45,807 nucleotides of DNA from CAZBDU01 sp964490725 (GTDB lineage Bacteria > Spirochaetota > Spirochaetia > SZUA-6 > DRHE01): assembly GCA_964490725.1 (NCBI GenBank), contig CAZBDU010000040.1:1-45807 (forward strand), written 5' to 3'. The position numbers and the translations under genes are program-made. Of the stretch, positions 1 through 7,567 are shown piece after piece (position 1 is the first letter of the stretch; the number at the start of each line of letters is the position of its first letter). The notes below the pieces were generated by a model. It was not told where the DNA came from. It did not search any database and saw only the letters and a list, made by a program, of their open reading frames with translations.

Positions 1-133
1 GATCCTGGTCGAGACGTCTTGTTGAGGCCTGAACCGGCCCGGCCCGCCCCCCCGGGGGGCGGCCGGCGCGGGACGCCCGGACGCCAGCGGCGGAGGCATC
101 CCGGGTTCCGGGAGCGGGGTGCGGGACGCTACG

Positions 134-1525
134 CTACAGAGCCTGGAACGGCTCCCGCTTCACGAACCGTCCCCATCCCTTCTGGCCGACGAATTTCATC
201 CGGTCGCCGGACCACTCGGCCACCTTCCTGCCGCGGGAGTAGACGGCTTCGGGGGCGCCTTTCACCTCCAGCCCTTCCCAGGGAGTGTAGTCCACGTTCA
301 TGTGCAGCTTGTCCTGGGTGATGGTGAGCTTGCGAGCGGGATCGAAGACCACGATGTCCGCGTCCTTTCCCACCTCGATGGAGCCTTTGTTCTTGAGGCC
401 GAAGATGCGGGCCGTGCTTGTGGACAGCACCTCCACCATGCGCTCCAGGCTGATGCGGCCCTTCACCACGCCTTCGTTGTGCACCACCATCAGCATGGTT
501 TCGATGCCGGGGGCGCCATTGGGGATCTTCTTGTAGTCGTCCTTGCCGAACATGTCCTTGCGCCCCTTGAAGTCGAAGGGGCAGTGGTCGGTGGCCACGG
601 TCTGCAGGTCGCCTCCGCGCAGCCCCGTCCACAGCTCCTCGATCCCCTCCTTGGGCCGAAGCGGCGGGCTCATCACGTACTTGGCGCCCTGCCAGTCCGG
701 CTCGTTGTAGCGCGAATCGTCCAGGGTCAGGTACTGCGGGCAGGTCTCTCCGTACACCTGAAGCCCCCGGTCCCTGGCTTCCTTCACCTTCCATAAACCC
801 TCCCTGGAGGAGAGATGGACGATGTAGATGCGCGAGCCGGTGAACTCCACCATCTTGGCCGCCCGGCTGATGGCCTCCTCCTCGGCCAGCGCAGCGTGGG
901 CCTGGCCGTGGTACCAGGGGGAAAGCTTCCCTTCCTTCTCGAAGCGCTCGTTCAGGCGGCGAATGATGTCGAAGTTCTCCGCGTGCACCTGCACCAGGCC
1001 GCCGTACTTCTTGGTCTCCTCCAGCATGCGGATCATGGTGTAGTCGTCCACCCGGAAGTCGTAGAACATGAAGACCTTGAAGCTGGGGGTGCCGTACTCC
1101 TGGACGGCCTTCTTCACCTCCTCGATCACCTCCGGCCGGGGGTCCACCACCGCCGGGTGAAGGGAGTAGTCCACCACGGCCTTGCCCTCGGCGATCCCCT
1201 TCTTGCGCTCCAGGGCCTCCCCCAGGGACTCGCCCTTCTGCTGCAGATCGAAGTCCACCACCGTGGTGGTGCCCCCGCAGGCGGCCGCCACGGTCCCGCT
1301 CTGGTAGTCGTCCTGGGAGTGGGTGCCCATGAACGGCATGGCCAGGTGGGTATGGGGGTCGATGGCCCCCGGCAGGATGTACTTCCCCGCGGCGTCCACC
1401 ACCTGGTCGGCCTTGTTCTCCAGCCCCCGCCCGATGGCCTTGATCGTCTCCCCTTCCACGTACACGTCGCCGGTGTAGCTTCCCGTGGAGGTCACGATCA
1501 ACCCGCCCTTCAGCAACACGCTCAT
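134..1525 (-). CDS. hydA: Dihydropyrimidinase (D-hydantoinase)
   Basis: Zinc amidohydrolase that opens the ring of 5,6-dihydrouracil or dihydrothymine to the N-carbamoyl beta-amino acid, the second step of reductive pyrimidine catabolism in the cytoplasm. The 463-residue length is normal for the family. All expected metal ligands are visible: His58 and His60 in DPHTHL, Lys150 (to be carbamylated) in SFKVFM, His181 in VHAEN, His237 in VHLSS and Asp313 in ATDHCPF. The start is ATG with AAGGAGG a few bases upstream. It is the last visible gene of a minus-strand operon behind preT and preA, so it acts on the product of the dehydrogenase. The third enzyme, beta-ureidopropionase, is not in the window and may lie beyond position 1. 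The related hydantoinase activity cannot be excluded, but the neighbours favour dihydropyrimidine. Confidence 0.95.
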   Translation of the reverse strand: MSVLLKGGLIVTSTGSYTGDVYVEGETIKAIGRGLENKADQVVDAAGKYILPGAIDPHTHLAMPFMGTHSQDDYQSGTVAAACGGTTTVVDFDLQQKGESLGEALERKKGIAEGKAVVDYSLHPAVVDPRPEVIEEVKKAVQEYGTPSFKVFMFYDFRVDDYTMIRMLEETKKYGGLVQVHAENFDIIRRLNERFEKEGKLSPWYHGQAHAALAEEEAISRAAKMVEFTGSRIYIVHLSSREGLWKVKEARDRGLQVYGETCPQYLTLDDSRYNEPDWQGAKYVMSPPLRPKEGIEELWTGLRGGDLQTVATDHCPFDFKGRKDMFGKDDYKKIPNGAPGIETMLMVVHNEGVVKGRISLERMVEVLSTSTARIFGLKNKGSIEVGKDADIVVFDPARKLTITQDKLHMNVDYTPWEGLEVKGAPEAVYSRGRKVAEWSGDRMKFVGQKGWGRFVKREPFQAL

Positions 1526-1526
1526 T

Positions 1527-1548
1527 GGTTCCTCCTTCGATTCAGCCC
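1527..1548 (-). repeat. Intercistronic module copy A (preA stop/hydA ribosome site)
   Basis: A 22-base segment identical to 2846-2867. It covers the final Gly codon and TGA of the upstream gene, a short spacer and the GAAGGAGG ribosome-binding site of the next gene. Both intergenic gaps of the preT-preA-hydA operon are therefore the same piece of sequence. Confidence 0.85.
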
Positions 1549-2843
1549 TTGGGAAGGGGCTCTACCTTCAGCTCTTTCTCCAATGACGGCTCCATGATGG
1601 CCGTCTCCCGGCGCTGCCAGCCCTTCGGCATTTCCTTGAAGCTGATCAGCCCCGGCACGGGGCAGATGAAGCTGCAGATCATGCAGCTCAGGCACTTGTC
1701 CTCCACCAGCTGGGGGCGGCGCTTCTGGTAGTCCCACTCGATGGCCTGCCCGCCTGCGTCCCGGCAGACGATGTGGCACTGGCCGCAGCCCACGCACACC
1801 TCCAGCTCGTACCGGGCCACCCCTTGGCGCTCCAGATCGAAGTGGTCCGTCTCCTGCAGGTTGGGCAGCGCCCCTCCCACCAGGTCGGTGACCTTGCGGA
1901 TGCCCCGGGAAGCCATGTAGTCGCTCAGGCCCTCGATCATGTCCTCCACGATGCGGTACCCGAAGTGGATGATCCCGGTGGTGACCTGGACCGTGGAGGC
2001 GCCCACCAGCAGATACTCCAGGGCGTCGATCCAGGTCTCGATGCCGCCGATTCCGGACAGCGGCACGTCCAGCTCCCTGCACTTGGCCATGTCGGCGATG
2101 AAGTGCAGCGCGACGGGCTTTACCGCCGGGCCGGAGTAGCCGCTCTCGGCGCCCACGCCGAAGATGTTGGGCTTCGGTGTCCAGTCGTCCAGGCCGATCT
2201 CCGAGATGCCTCGCAAGGTGTTCACCGCCGAGATGGCGTCCGCTCCGCCCTTCTTGGCGTACACCGCCGGCTCGGTCATGTCGGTGATGTTGGGCGTCAT
2301 CTTGGCCATCACCGGGATGGAGACCACCTGCTTGACCGCCTCGGTGAACTGCTCCAGCAGGCTGAAGGCCTGGCCCACCTTGTGGCCGGAGCCCTCGATG
2401 GTCATGTGCGGGCAGGAGAAGTTGAGCTCCAGCATGTCCGCCCCGTTGTCCTGGGCCACCTTGGCCAGGTACTGCCAGTCGTCGGTGGAGAAGCCCATGA
2501 TCGAGGCCACGATGGGGTGGTCCGGATAGTGCTTCTTCAGATAGAGCAGATCCAGCAGGTTGTCCTTCAGAGGCCGGTCGGAGATCTGCTCCACGTTCTG
2601 CAGGCCCATCAGCCGCTTGGAGCCGTAGTGATAGGCGTTCATCCGCGGGGAGGGATGCACGATCGGCCAGCGGCCGGAGGCCAGGGTCTTGTACACCACC
2701 CCGCCCCATCCCGCCTCGAAGGACTGGCCTACCATCTCCGCGCTGTTGGACACGGGGGAAGAGGAAAGCAGAAAGGGGTTCTTGAAGTGGACTCCGCAGA
2801 AGTCCACGGAAAGATCGACCGAACGATCTGTGTTGTCAGGCAT
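1542..2843 (-). CDS. preA: Dihydropyrimidine dehydrogenase catalytic subunit PreA
   Basis: Catalytic subunit of NAD(P)-dependent dihydropyrimidine dehydrogenase, which reduces uracil or thymine. The protein has 433 residues. The N-terminal two thirds are a dihydroorotate-dehydrogenase-like FMN barrel, with the active-site Cys144 in LNFSCPHM. The C-terminus carries two [4Fe-4S] motifs, CVGCGQC..C at about 350-360 and CLSCMIC..C at about 384-394, which pass electrons from the PreT partner. The reading frame is open further upstream to 3104, but the start used here (ATG at 2843) has AAGGAGG 6-7 bases before it and begins just outside the end of preT, so the longer form is rejected. The spacing to preT (17 bases) and hydA (16 bases) indicates one transcript. 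Confidence 0.95.
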   Translation of the reverse strand: MPDNTDRSVDLSVDFCGVHFKNPFLLSSSPVSNSAEMVGQSFEAGWGGVVYKTLASGRWPIVHPSPRMNAYHYGSKRLMGLQNVEQISDRPLKDNLLDLLYLKKHYPDHPIVASIMGFSTDDWQYLAKVAQDNGADMLELNFSCPHMTIEGSGHKVGQAFSLLEQFTEAVKQVVSIPVMAKMTPNITDMTEPAVYAKKGGADAISAVNTLRGISEIGLDDWTPKPNIFGVGAESGYSGPAVKPVALHFIADMAKCRELDVPLSGIGGIETWIDALEYLLVGASTVQVTTGIIHFGYRIVEDMIEGLSDYMASRGIRKVTDLVGGALPNLQETDHFDLERQGVARYELEVCVGCGQCHIVCRDAGGQAIEWDYQKRRPQLVEDKCLSCMICSFICPVPGLISFKEMPKGWQRRETAIMEPSLEKELKVEPLPKG

Positions 2844-2845
2844 CG

Positions 2846-2867
2846 GGTTCCTCCTTCGATTCAGCCC
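2846..2867 (-). repeat. Intercistronic module copy B (preT stop/preA ribosome site)
   Basis: Exact 22-base copy of 1527-1548, here linking preT to preA. It includes the last Gly codon, the TGA stop and the GAAGGAGG site. Confidence 0.85.
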
Positions 2868-4180
2868 AGGGCTTTCATGATGGCCCGGGCCGCCAGCTTG
2901 CCGTCCTGGACCGCTTCCACCACCAGGCCCGGCCCGCGCACGATGTCTCCTCCGGCGTAGATTCCCTCCACCGAGGTCTTGCCGGTGTCGGGATCGGCCA
3001 CGATCAGGTTCTGCCCGGGGTCCGACAGCTCCGCACCCCAACCGGCCTCCGGGTCCGGCCGGTTGCCGATGGCCTCGACCACCACGTCGGCGGCCAGCTC
3101 CCACTCGGAGCCGCTCAGGTTCTCAGGCCGGCGGCGGCCGGAGGAATCCGGTTCCCCCAGGCGGGTACGCACAAGCTTCAGCCCCTTGATGCGCCGGCCG
3201 TCGGTCAGGTAGTCCAGGGGCTGGTTGAGCAGCAGGAAATGGACTCCCAGCCGGAGAGCCTCCAGGCGCTCGTCCTCCTCCGAAGGCATCTGGGCGAAGG
3301 AGCGGCGGTACACCAGGTACACGTCCCTGGCGCCCAGCTTGATCGAGGACTCCACGCAGTCCATGGCCACCGAGCCGCCGCCCACCACGGCCACGGTCTT
3401 GCCCTCGATCTGGCCGGCCAGCTCCTGGAAGCGCTCCTCCCGGAGCATGGCCAGGAACTCCACCGAGGAGTACAGCCCCTGCGGCCGTTCGGCTCCCGGC
3501 TTCAGCGGCGCCGCTCCCCACAGCCCCGGGGAGAGGAAGACCGCCCGGAACCCGTCCGCCAGGAGCTTCCTGGCCTCCTGGATGCCCCCGATCCTGGCGC
3601 CCGTCTTGAACTCCACCCCCAGATCGCGCAGGTCCTGGAGCTCGCTCGCCAGGAAGCGCTTGTCGAAGCGGTAGGCGGGCACGCCGTAACGGATCACCCC
3701 CCCGATCTCCGGCCGCTCCTCGAAGACCGTCACCCGGTAGCCCTCCTTGGCCAGCTCCCCTGCACAGGAGAGGCCGGCGGGGCCGGAGCCTACCACCGCC
3801 ACCCTGTCCCTGGCAGCCGCGGGCTTCCGGAACACCTTGAACCCGGTGGCCCAGCCCTGCTCCACCAGGAAGCGTTGGATGGCGCCGATCTCGATGGGCC
3901 GGCTGATGCCGGTGGCGCTGCACTCCTTCTCGCACAGGCGGTGCGTGGGGCACAGGACCCCGCAGGCGCCGCCCAGGATGTTGTTCTCCTTGATCGTTCG
4001 GATGGCCCCGGTAAGGTTCCTCAGGCGCAGCTTGCGGATGAAGGTCGCCGGGTCGGTCTGGGCGGGACAGCCCTTGGAGCAGGGAGCGTCGAAACACAGC
4101 AGGCAGCGGTCGGCCTCGGCAACGGCGTGGGCGTAGCCGATTCCCGGCCGCATCTCGGCGAAAAACGTTGCGTGGCTCAC
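2861..4180 (-). CDS. preT: Dihydropyrimidine dehydrogenase electron-input subunit PreT
   Basis: FAD/NAD(P)H oxidoreductase that feeds electrons to PreA, homologous to the small subunit of glutamate synthase and to the N-terminal half of mammalian DPD. Visible parts are an N-terminal iron-sulfur domain with Cys26, 29, 34 and 38 and Cys73, 77, 83 and 87, an FAD-binding GSGPAG at 131-136 and an NAD(P)H-binding GGGS at about 267-270. The frame is open upstream to 4285, but that extension is low-complexity. The preferred start is GTG at 4180 because GAGGAGG lies 7 bases upstream, giving 439 residues. The 106-base gap to the DMT gene upstream is GC-rich with a short CCCCCGGGGG palindrome and no convincing promoter, so readthrough from 5222 is likely. 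A general glutamate-synthase-like oxidoreductase is the alternative, unlikely beside preA and hydA. Confidence 0.9.
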   Translation of the reverse strand: MSHATFFAEMRPGIGYAHAVAEADRCLLCFDAPCSKGCPAQTDPATFIRKLRLRNLTGAIRTIKENNILGGACGVLCPTHRLCEKECSATGISRPIEIGAIQRFLVEQGWATGFKVFRKPAAARDRVAVVGSGPAGLSCAGELAKEGYRVTVFEERPEIGGVIRYGVPAYRFDKRFLASELQDLRDLGVEFKTGARIGGIQEARKLLADGFRAVFLSPGLWGAAPLKPGAERPQGLYSSVEFLAMLREERFQELAGQIEGKTVAVVGGGSVAMDCVESSIKLGARDVYLVYRRSFAQMPSEEDERLEALRLGVHFLLLNQPLDYLTDGRRIKGLKLVRTRLGEPDSSGRRRPENLSGSEWELAADVVVEAIGNRPDPEAGWGAELSDPGQNLIVADPDTGKTSVEGIYAGGDIVRGPGLVVEAVQDGKLAARAIMKALG

Positions 4181-4286
4181 TTGCAAGCCTCCTCGCTTGG
4201 ATATTCCAGTCCACTCAAGGCCGCCGCCCCACGGGCCGCCCCCGCGACCCCCGGGGGGCGCCGCGTTCGCCGGGCGCAACGGCAAC

Positions 4287-5222
4287 CTAGACCAATTCCT
4301 TCTTCACCCGCCGGGCCGGGATTCTCTGGATCAGCGCCACCGAGGCGATCACCACGGCCGCTCCGGCCAGGCTCGCCGCTCCGGGGCGCTCGCCCAGCAG
4401 GAGCACGCTCAGGGCAATGGCGAACACCGGCACGAGCAGCTTGAAGCCCACCGCCCGCACGACTCCGTTTGCCTTCAGCGCAAGGTTGAACAGGGGATAG
4501 ACGAGGGCAGTCCCGACGGCGCCGATGTACAACAGATAGGGCAGGTGCTCCACCCGCAGCTCCGCAAACGTTGCACCCTGCTCTACGGCCAGCAGCGCCA
4601 CAAGCAGAAACAGCATCCCCGCCAGCATGGACACGAAGGTGGGAACGAACCCGCCGTAGCGAACCACGTAGCGTTTCAGCAGTATGCTGTAGACGCTGAC
4701 GGAAAGCGAGCCCCCCACCAGGATGACGTTTCCCAGAAAGTACTGCTGGCCCAGTATGTCAGCCAGGGGCTGGCCGCCGGATACAATCAAAAAAACCCCG
4801 CCTACGCCTGCCAGTGCCCCGGCAGCCCGCAACAGGGAAGAATCCTCTCCGATTATAAGGGGAGCCAGGAGCGTTGTAAAGATGGGCTGGCTGTTGGTCA
4901 GAAGCGAGCCGCTTGAGGCGCTGGAGAGCTTCACCCCCAGGGTCATGCAGATGGAGAACATCCCCACGCCCAGAAACCCCAGCAGCGTCATGAAGAGCAG
5001 GTCCCGGGAAACAATCCGCCGCCTCCCGCGGCGACGCTCCGCCAGGTAGAAGGGAAGCAGCGGCAGGACCCCGAAGAAGTAGCGAAAGAAAGAGATGGTC
5101 AACGGATTGACGGAAGCGCTGATGCGCTTGGTGGCCGGATATACTGTGGCCAGGATGAACATTACGAAGACCAGCAGTAGAGGCCACAGTATATCCCGCC
5201 CCCCGGATGCCTCCGTGCGCAT
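4287..5222 (-). CDS. DMT-superfamily (EamA) permease
   Basis: Integral membrane protein of 311 residues with about ten hydrophobic segments arranged as two EamA repeats (roughly 10-150 and 160-300), typical of drug/metabolite transporters. It is the first gene of the transcript that continues into preT-preA-hydA, so a role in uptake or export of a pyrimidine base or its breakdown products is a reasonable inference; the family itself does not reveal the substrate. There is no Shine-Dalgarno sequence before the ATG. The -10 box ends 8 bases upstream, so the message is probably leaderless. The C-terminus ends in a basic stretch (RRVKKE) as expected for a cytoplasmic tail. Confidence 0.88.
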   Translation of the reverse strand: MRTEASGGRDILWPLLLVFVMFILATVYPATKRISASVNPLTISFFRYFFGVLPLLPFYLAERRRGRRRIVSRDLLFMTLLGFLGVGMFSICMTLGVKLSSASSGSLLTNSQPIFTTLLAPLIIGEDSSLLRAAGALAGVGGVFLIVSGGQPLADILGQQYFLGNVILVGGSLSVSVYSILLKRYVVRYGGFVPTFVSMLAGMLFLLVALLAVEQGATFAELRVEHLPYLLYIGAVGTALVYPLFNLALKANGVVRAVGFKLLVPVFAIALSVLLLGERPGAASLAGAAVVIASVALIQRIPARRVKKELV

Positions 5223-5230
5223 GCGGATGC

Positions 5231-5259
5231 ATTCTATCGAGTTGTCCAGAAAAGTTCAA
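5231..5259 (-). promoter_or_regulatory. Sigma70-type promoter of the DMT-preTA-hydA operon
   Basis: On the minus strand TTGAAC (5259-5254), a 17-base spacer and TAGAAT (5236-5231). Only 8 bases separate the -10 box from the ATG at 5222, so transcription should begin within about 2 bases of the start codon. Confidence 0.75.
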
Positions 5260-5276
5260 GAGGGAGTTTTAACGGA

Positions 5277-5298
5277 ATTTCAATTTCCATTTTGAAAT
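5277..5298. promoter_or_regulatory. AT-rich inverted repeat upstream of the pyrimidine operon promoter
   Basis: Perfect 7-base arms ATTTCAA (5277-5283) and TTGAAAT (5292-5298) with an 8-base centre, lying about 18-39 bases upstream of the -35 box of the operon. The AT content contrasts with the surroundings. It could be an operator for an activator or an UP-like element; no dedicated regulator gene is adjacent. Confidence 0.4.
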
Positions 5299-5348
5299 CG
5301 ATTGTAAAGATTCGCCTGTAGAGACTTGAGCGCGGCGGCGGCGTCCGG

Positions 5349-5377
5349 CTGAATCGGGCTCACGGTTCTGCTACACT
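5349..5377 (+). promoter_or_regulatory. Promoter of the SpoIID/TPR gene
   Basis: Extended -10 TGC-TACACT (hexamer 5372-5377) with a weak -35, CTGAAT, 17 bases upstream. Six bases separate the -10 box from the ATG at 5384, so the mRNA is predicted to be leaderless. Confidence 0.6.
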
Positions 5378-5383
5378 GCCGGT

Positions 5384-7450
5384 ATGATGTCCAGAATCCT
5401 GCCGCTCGCAGCCCTCGCGCTCCTGGGGGCGCTCCTGTGGACCTGCACCACTCCCGGGCTGCCCCCCGCCCGCGCCCCCCTCAGGGAGGCGGACGGCGTG
5501 GCCGCCTACTACGCCGGCGACCTCCCGGCCGCCGCGGCGGCTTACCGGGCCGTGCTGGAGCGGCAGCCGGGCGACCTGGCCGCCGGCAGGAATCTGGCCC
5601 AGGTGCTGCGCGAGTCCGGCCGTCCTCTGGAGGCCCTCCGGGAGCTGGAGGCGCTGCTGGCCGGCCGCCTGGAAGATTCCCCCCTCCGCCTGGAAGCCGC
5701 CCGGACGGCGCTCTTTGCCGGGCGGCCGGAGCGGGCCCTCGCCTGGCTGCAGGGGGCCGCCAGTCCTTCCGCCCGGGGCCTGTACCTGCGGGCGCTGGCG
5801 CTGCAGGACCTGGGGCGCCTGCCCGATGCCGCCGGCGCCCTGGGCTCCTCCCTGAAGCAGGAGAGCTACAACCCCATGGGCTGGTACTGGCTGGGCGGCC
5901 TGCACTTCCAGATGGGGGCCCTCGAGCAGGCCGAGATGGAGCTCCTCCAGGCCCTCTCCCAGGACCGCAATCTGACCGGGGCCTTCCTGCCGCTTTCGAG
6001 AATCTACGCCGCCACCGGGCGCACGAAAAAGGCCTACGCCCTGCTGGGGCGGGCCCGGGAGAGCCTCCCCGGCAACCGGGAGGTCACCGCCCTGCTGGAG
6101 GAGCTCCTGGAGGCGCACCCGGAGCTGGCCGCCGGGGTGGAGGCGGAGAAGCGCCGGCGGCGCGAGGTTTCTGCCCCGCAGCAAGCCGAGTCCTTTCCCG
6201 ACCACCGCGAGTCCCTGCCGGCGGTGCGCGTCGGCCTGGCCGAGAAGGTCCGGGAGCTGTACCTCAAGACGGGCGGGGCCTTTGCGCTGGAGGGGTGGCA
6301 TGGCGGCGGGGAGAACGGTGGGGCCGGGAGCAGCGCCGGAGAGGCGGGGACGGTTCTCCTGGCCCGCATGGCGGAAGACTCGGTGGAGGTGGTCGACTCC
6401 GCAGGCGCCGTGATCGCGCGCTCCCCGGAGGGGCTCCGGCTTTCCTATCCGGACCCGAGGGACACCACGATCCTCTTCGACGTGGCCTTCGGCCAGGGCT
6501 CGTTCTGGGCCGGCAGCGAGGATCGGATGTACCGGGGAGCAATCGAGCTGGTCCCCCATCCCGAAGGGCTGACGGTGATCGACTCGCTGTCCATCGAGGA
6601 GTATCTGTACTCCGTCCTGCCCTCCGAGATGCCCTCCTACTGGCCCGAGGCGGCCCTCCAGGCCCAGGCAGTGGCGGCCCGCAGCTACACCCTCGCCAAC
6701 CTGGGCCGCTTTGCACCCCGAGGATTCGATCTGCTGGGCACCGTGGCCTCCGCCGCCTACCGGGGCCTGGGCGGCGAGAGCCCTGCGGCCCGCGCCGCCG
6801 TGGATGCCACCCGAGGACTGGTCCTGATGCAGCCTGGCGGCGGGGAAAAGCCTCTTCCGGCCTTCTACTCCGCCAACTCCGGAGGCTACACCGAGACCAC
6901 CGAGTACGTGTGGGGGTTCACCTCCTCCCTGCCGGCGGTCCCGGACCTGCTCCTGCCAGCGCGGGAGGACCCGCTGCCGCCGGCGGAGCTGGCCTGCTGG
7001 CTCGCCTCCAGGCCGGTCACCTTCAGCTCCCACCCCCGGTTCGCCAGCCGCAGCGCCTACCGCTGGACCCTGTGGGTGCCCCGGGAGGAGATCGAGGCCC
7101 GGCTGGGCCGCGGGGATCGACTGGGGACGGTGCTGTCCATCCGGGCGGCGCGGCGGGGGGTGAGCGGGCGCATCCCGGAGGTCCGCGTCCGCGGCACCGC
7201 CGGCGAAGAGGTCGTGAAGTGGGACGCGATCCGCAGCCGGCTGGGAGGGCTGCGCAGCAACCTGTTCGTGGTGGAGCCCAAGCTGGGCAGGGACGGCCTG
7301 CCCGAGTACTTCGTGTTCACCGGGGCCGGCTGGGGGCACGGCGTGGGCATGTGCCAGACCGGCGCCGCGGGCATGGCCTCCGTGGGATTCAGCGCCCGGG
7401 CGATCCTGGCCCACTACTACGGCGGGGTGCGGCTGGAGCAGCTCTATTGA
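5384..7450 (+). CDS. TPR and SpoIID/LytB-domain exported protein
   Basis: Predicted envelope protein of 688 residues. An N-terminal hydrophobic segment ends at Cys21 (LLWTC), a non-canonical lipobox. TPR-like helical repeats cover about 35-245. The SpoIID domain covers about 385-650. Its hallmark SEMPSYWPEAALQAQ, followed by AVAARSY, contains the acidic residue used by SpoIID lytic transglycosylases, and near the C-terminus is the family motif GWGHGVGMCQTGAAGMA. This supports peptidoglycan glycan-strand processing outside the cytoplasmic membrane. The protein is much longer than sporulation SpoIID, and nothing else here suggests sporulation, so a cell-wall remodelling role is more likely. It is divergent from the DMT operon and has no ribosome-binding site. 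Confidence 0.85.
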   Translation: MMSRILPLAALALLGALLWTCTTPGLPPARAPLREADGVAAYYAGDLPAAAAAYRAVLERQPGDLAAGRNLAQVLRESGRPLEALRELEALLAGRLEDSPLRLEAARTALFAGRPERALAWLQGAASPSARGLYLRALALQDLGRLPDAAGALGSSLKQESYNPMGWYWLGGLHFQMGALEQAEMELLQALSQDRNLTGAFLPLSRIYAATGRTKKAYALLGRARESLPGNREVTALLEELLEAHPELAAGVEAEKRRRREVSAPQQAESFPDHRESLPAVRVGLAEKVRELYLKTGGAFALEGWHGGGENGGAGSSAGEAGTVLLARMAEDSVEVVDSAGAVIARSPEGLRLSYPDPRDTTILFDVAFGQGSFWAGSEDRMYRGAIELVPHPEGLTVIDSLSIEEYLYSVLPSEMPSYWPEAALQAQAVAARSYTLANLGRFAPRGFDLLGTVASAAYRGLGGESPAARAAVDATRGLVLMQPGGGEKPLPAFYSANSGGYTETTEYVWGFTSSLPAVPDLLLPAREDPLPPAELACWLASRPVTFSSHPRFASRSAYRWTLWVPREEIEARLGRGDRLGTVLSIRAARRGVSGRIPEVRVRGTAGEEVVKWDAIRSRLGGLRSNLFVVEPKLGRDGLPEYFVFTGAGWGHGVGMCQTGAAGMASVGFSARAILAHYYGGVRLEQLY

Positions 7451-7469
7451 GTCCCGGCCCGGGGGGAAA

Positions 7470-7488
7470 CGGCCGCGGTTCGCGGCCG
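7470..7488. other. GC hairpin after the SpoIID gene
   Basis: Perfect 8-base arms CGGCCGCG and CGCGGCCG around a 3-base loop, 20 bases after the stop codon. There is no U-tract, so it is a possible mRNA 3'-end stabiliser rather than a clear intrinsic terminator. Confidence 0.5.
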
Positions 7489-7508
7489 CCGTTCGCGCCA
7501 CCGCTTCC

Positions 7509-7538
7509 TTGACAACGCCCGGAGCGTGCCCCGAGAAT
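7509..7538 (+). promoter_or_regulatory. Promoter of the 540-residue protein gene
   Basis: Consensus TTGACA at 7509-7514 and GAGAAT at 7533-7538 with an 18-base spacer, leaving a leader of about 25 bases that contains the AGGGAGGGG ribosome-binding site. Confidence 0.5.
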
Positions 7539-7567
7539 GGACGCCTAGCTCACTCAGGGAGGGGCAT

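Noticed and set aside
37..68. C-run/G-run near-palindrome downstream of hydA as a regulatory element
   Set aside because: It is a homopolymer-rich near-palindrome common at this GC content, with no U-tract; nothing else is seen in 1-133.
2844..3104. Longer PreA starting at 3104
   Set aside because: The extension overlaps preT and is low-complexity; a strong ribosome site places the start at 2843.
7470..7488. GC hairpins after several genes as intrinsic terminators
   Set aside because: They lack a U-tract; only the two trp leader structures meet the usual criteria.
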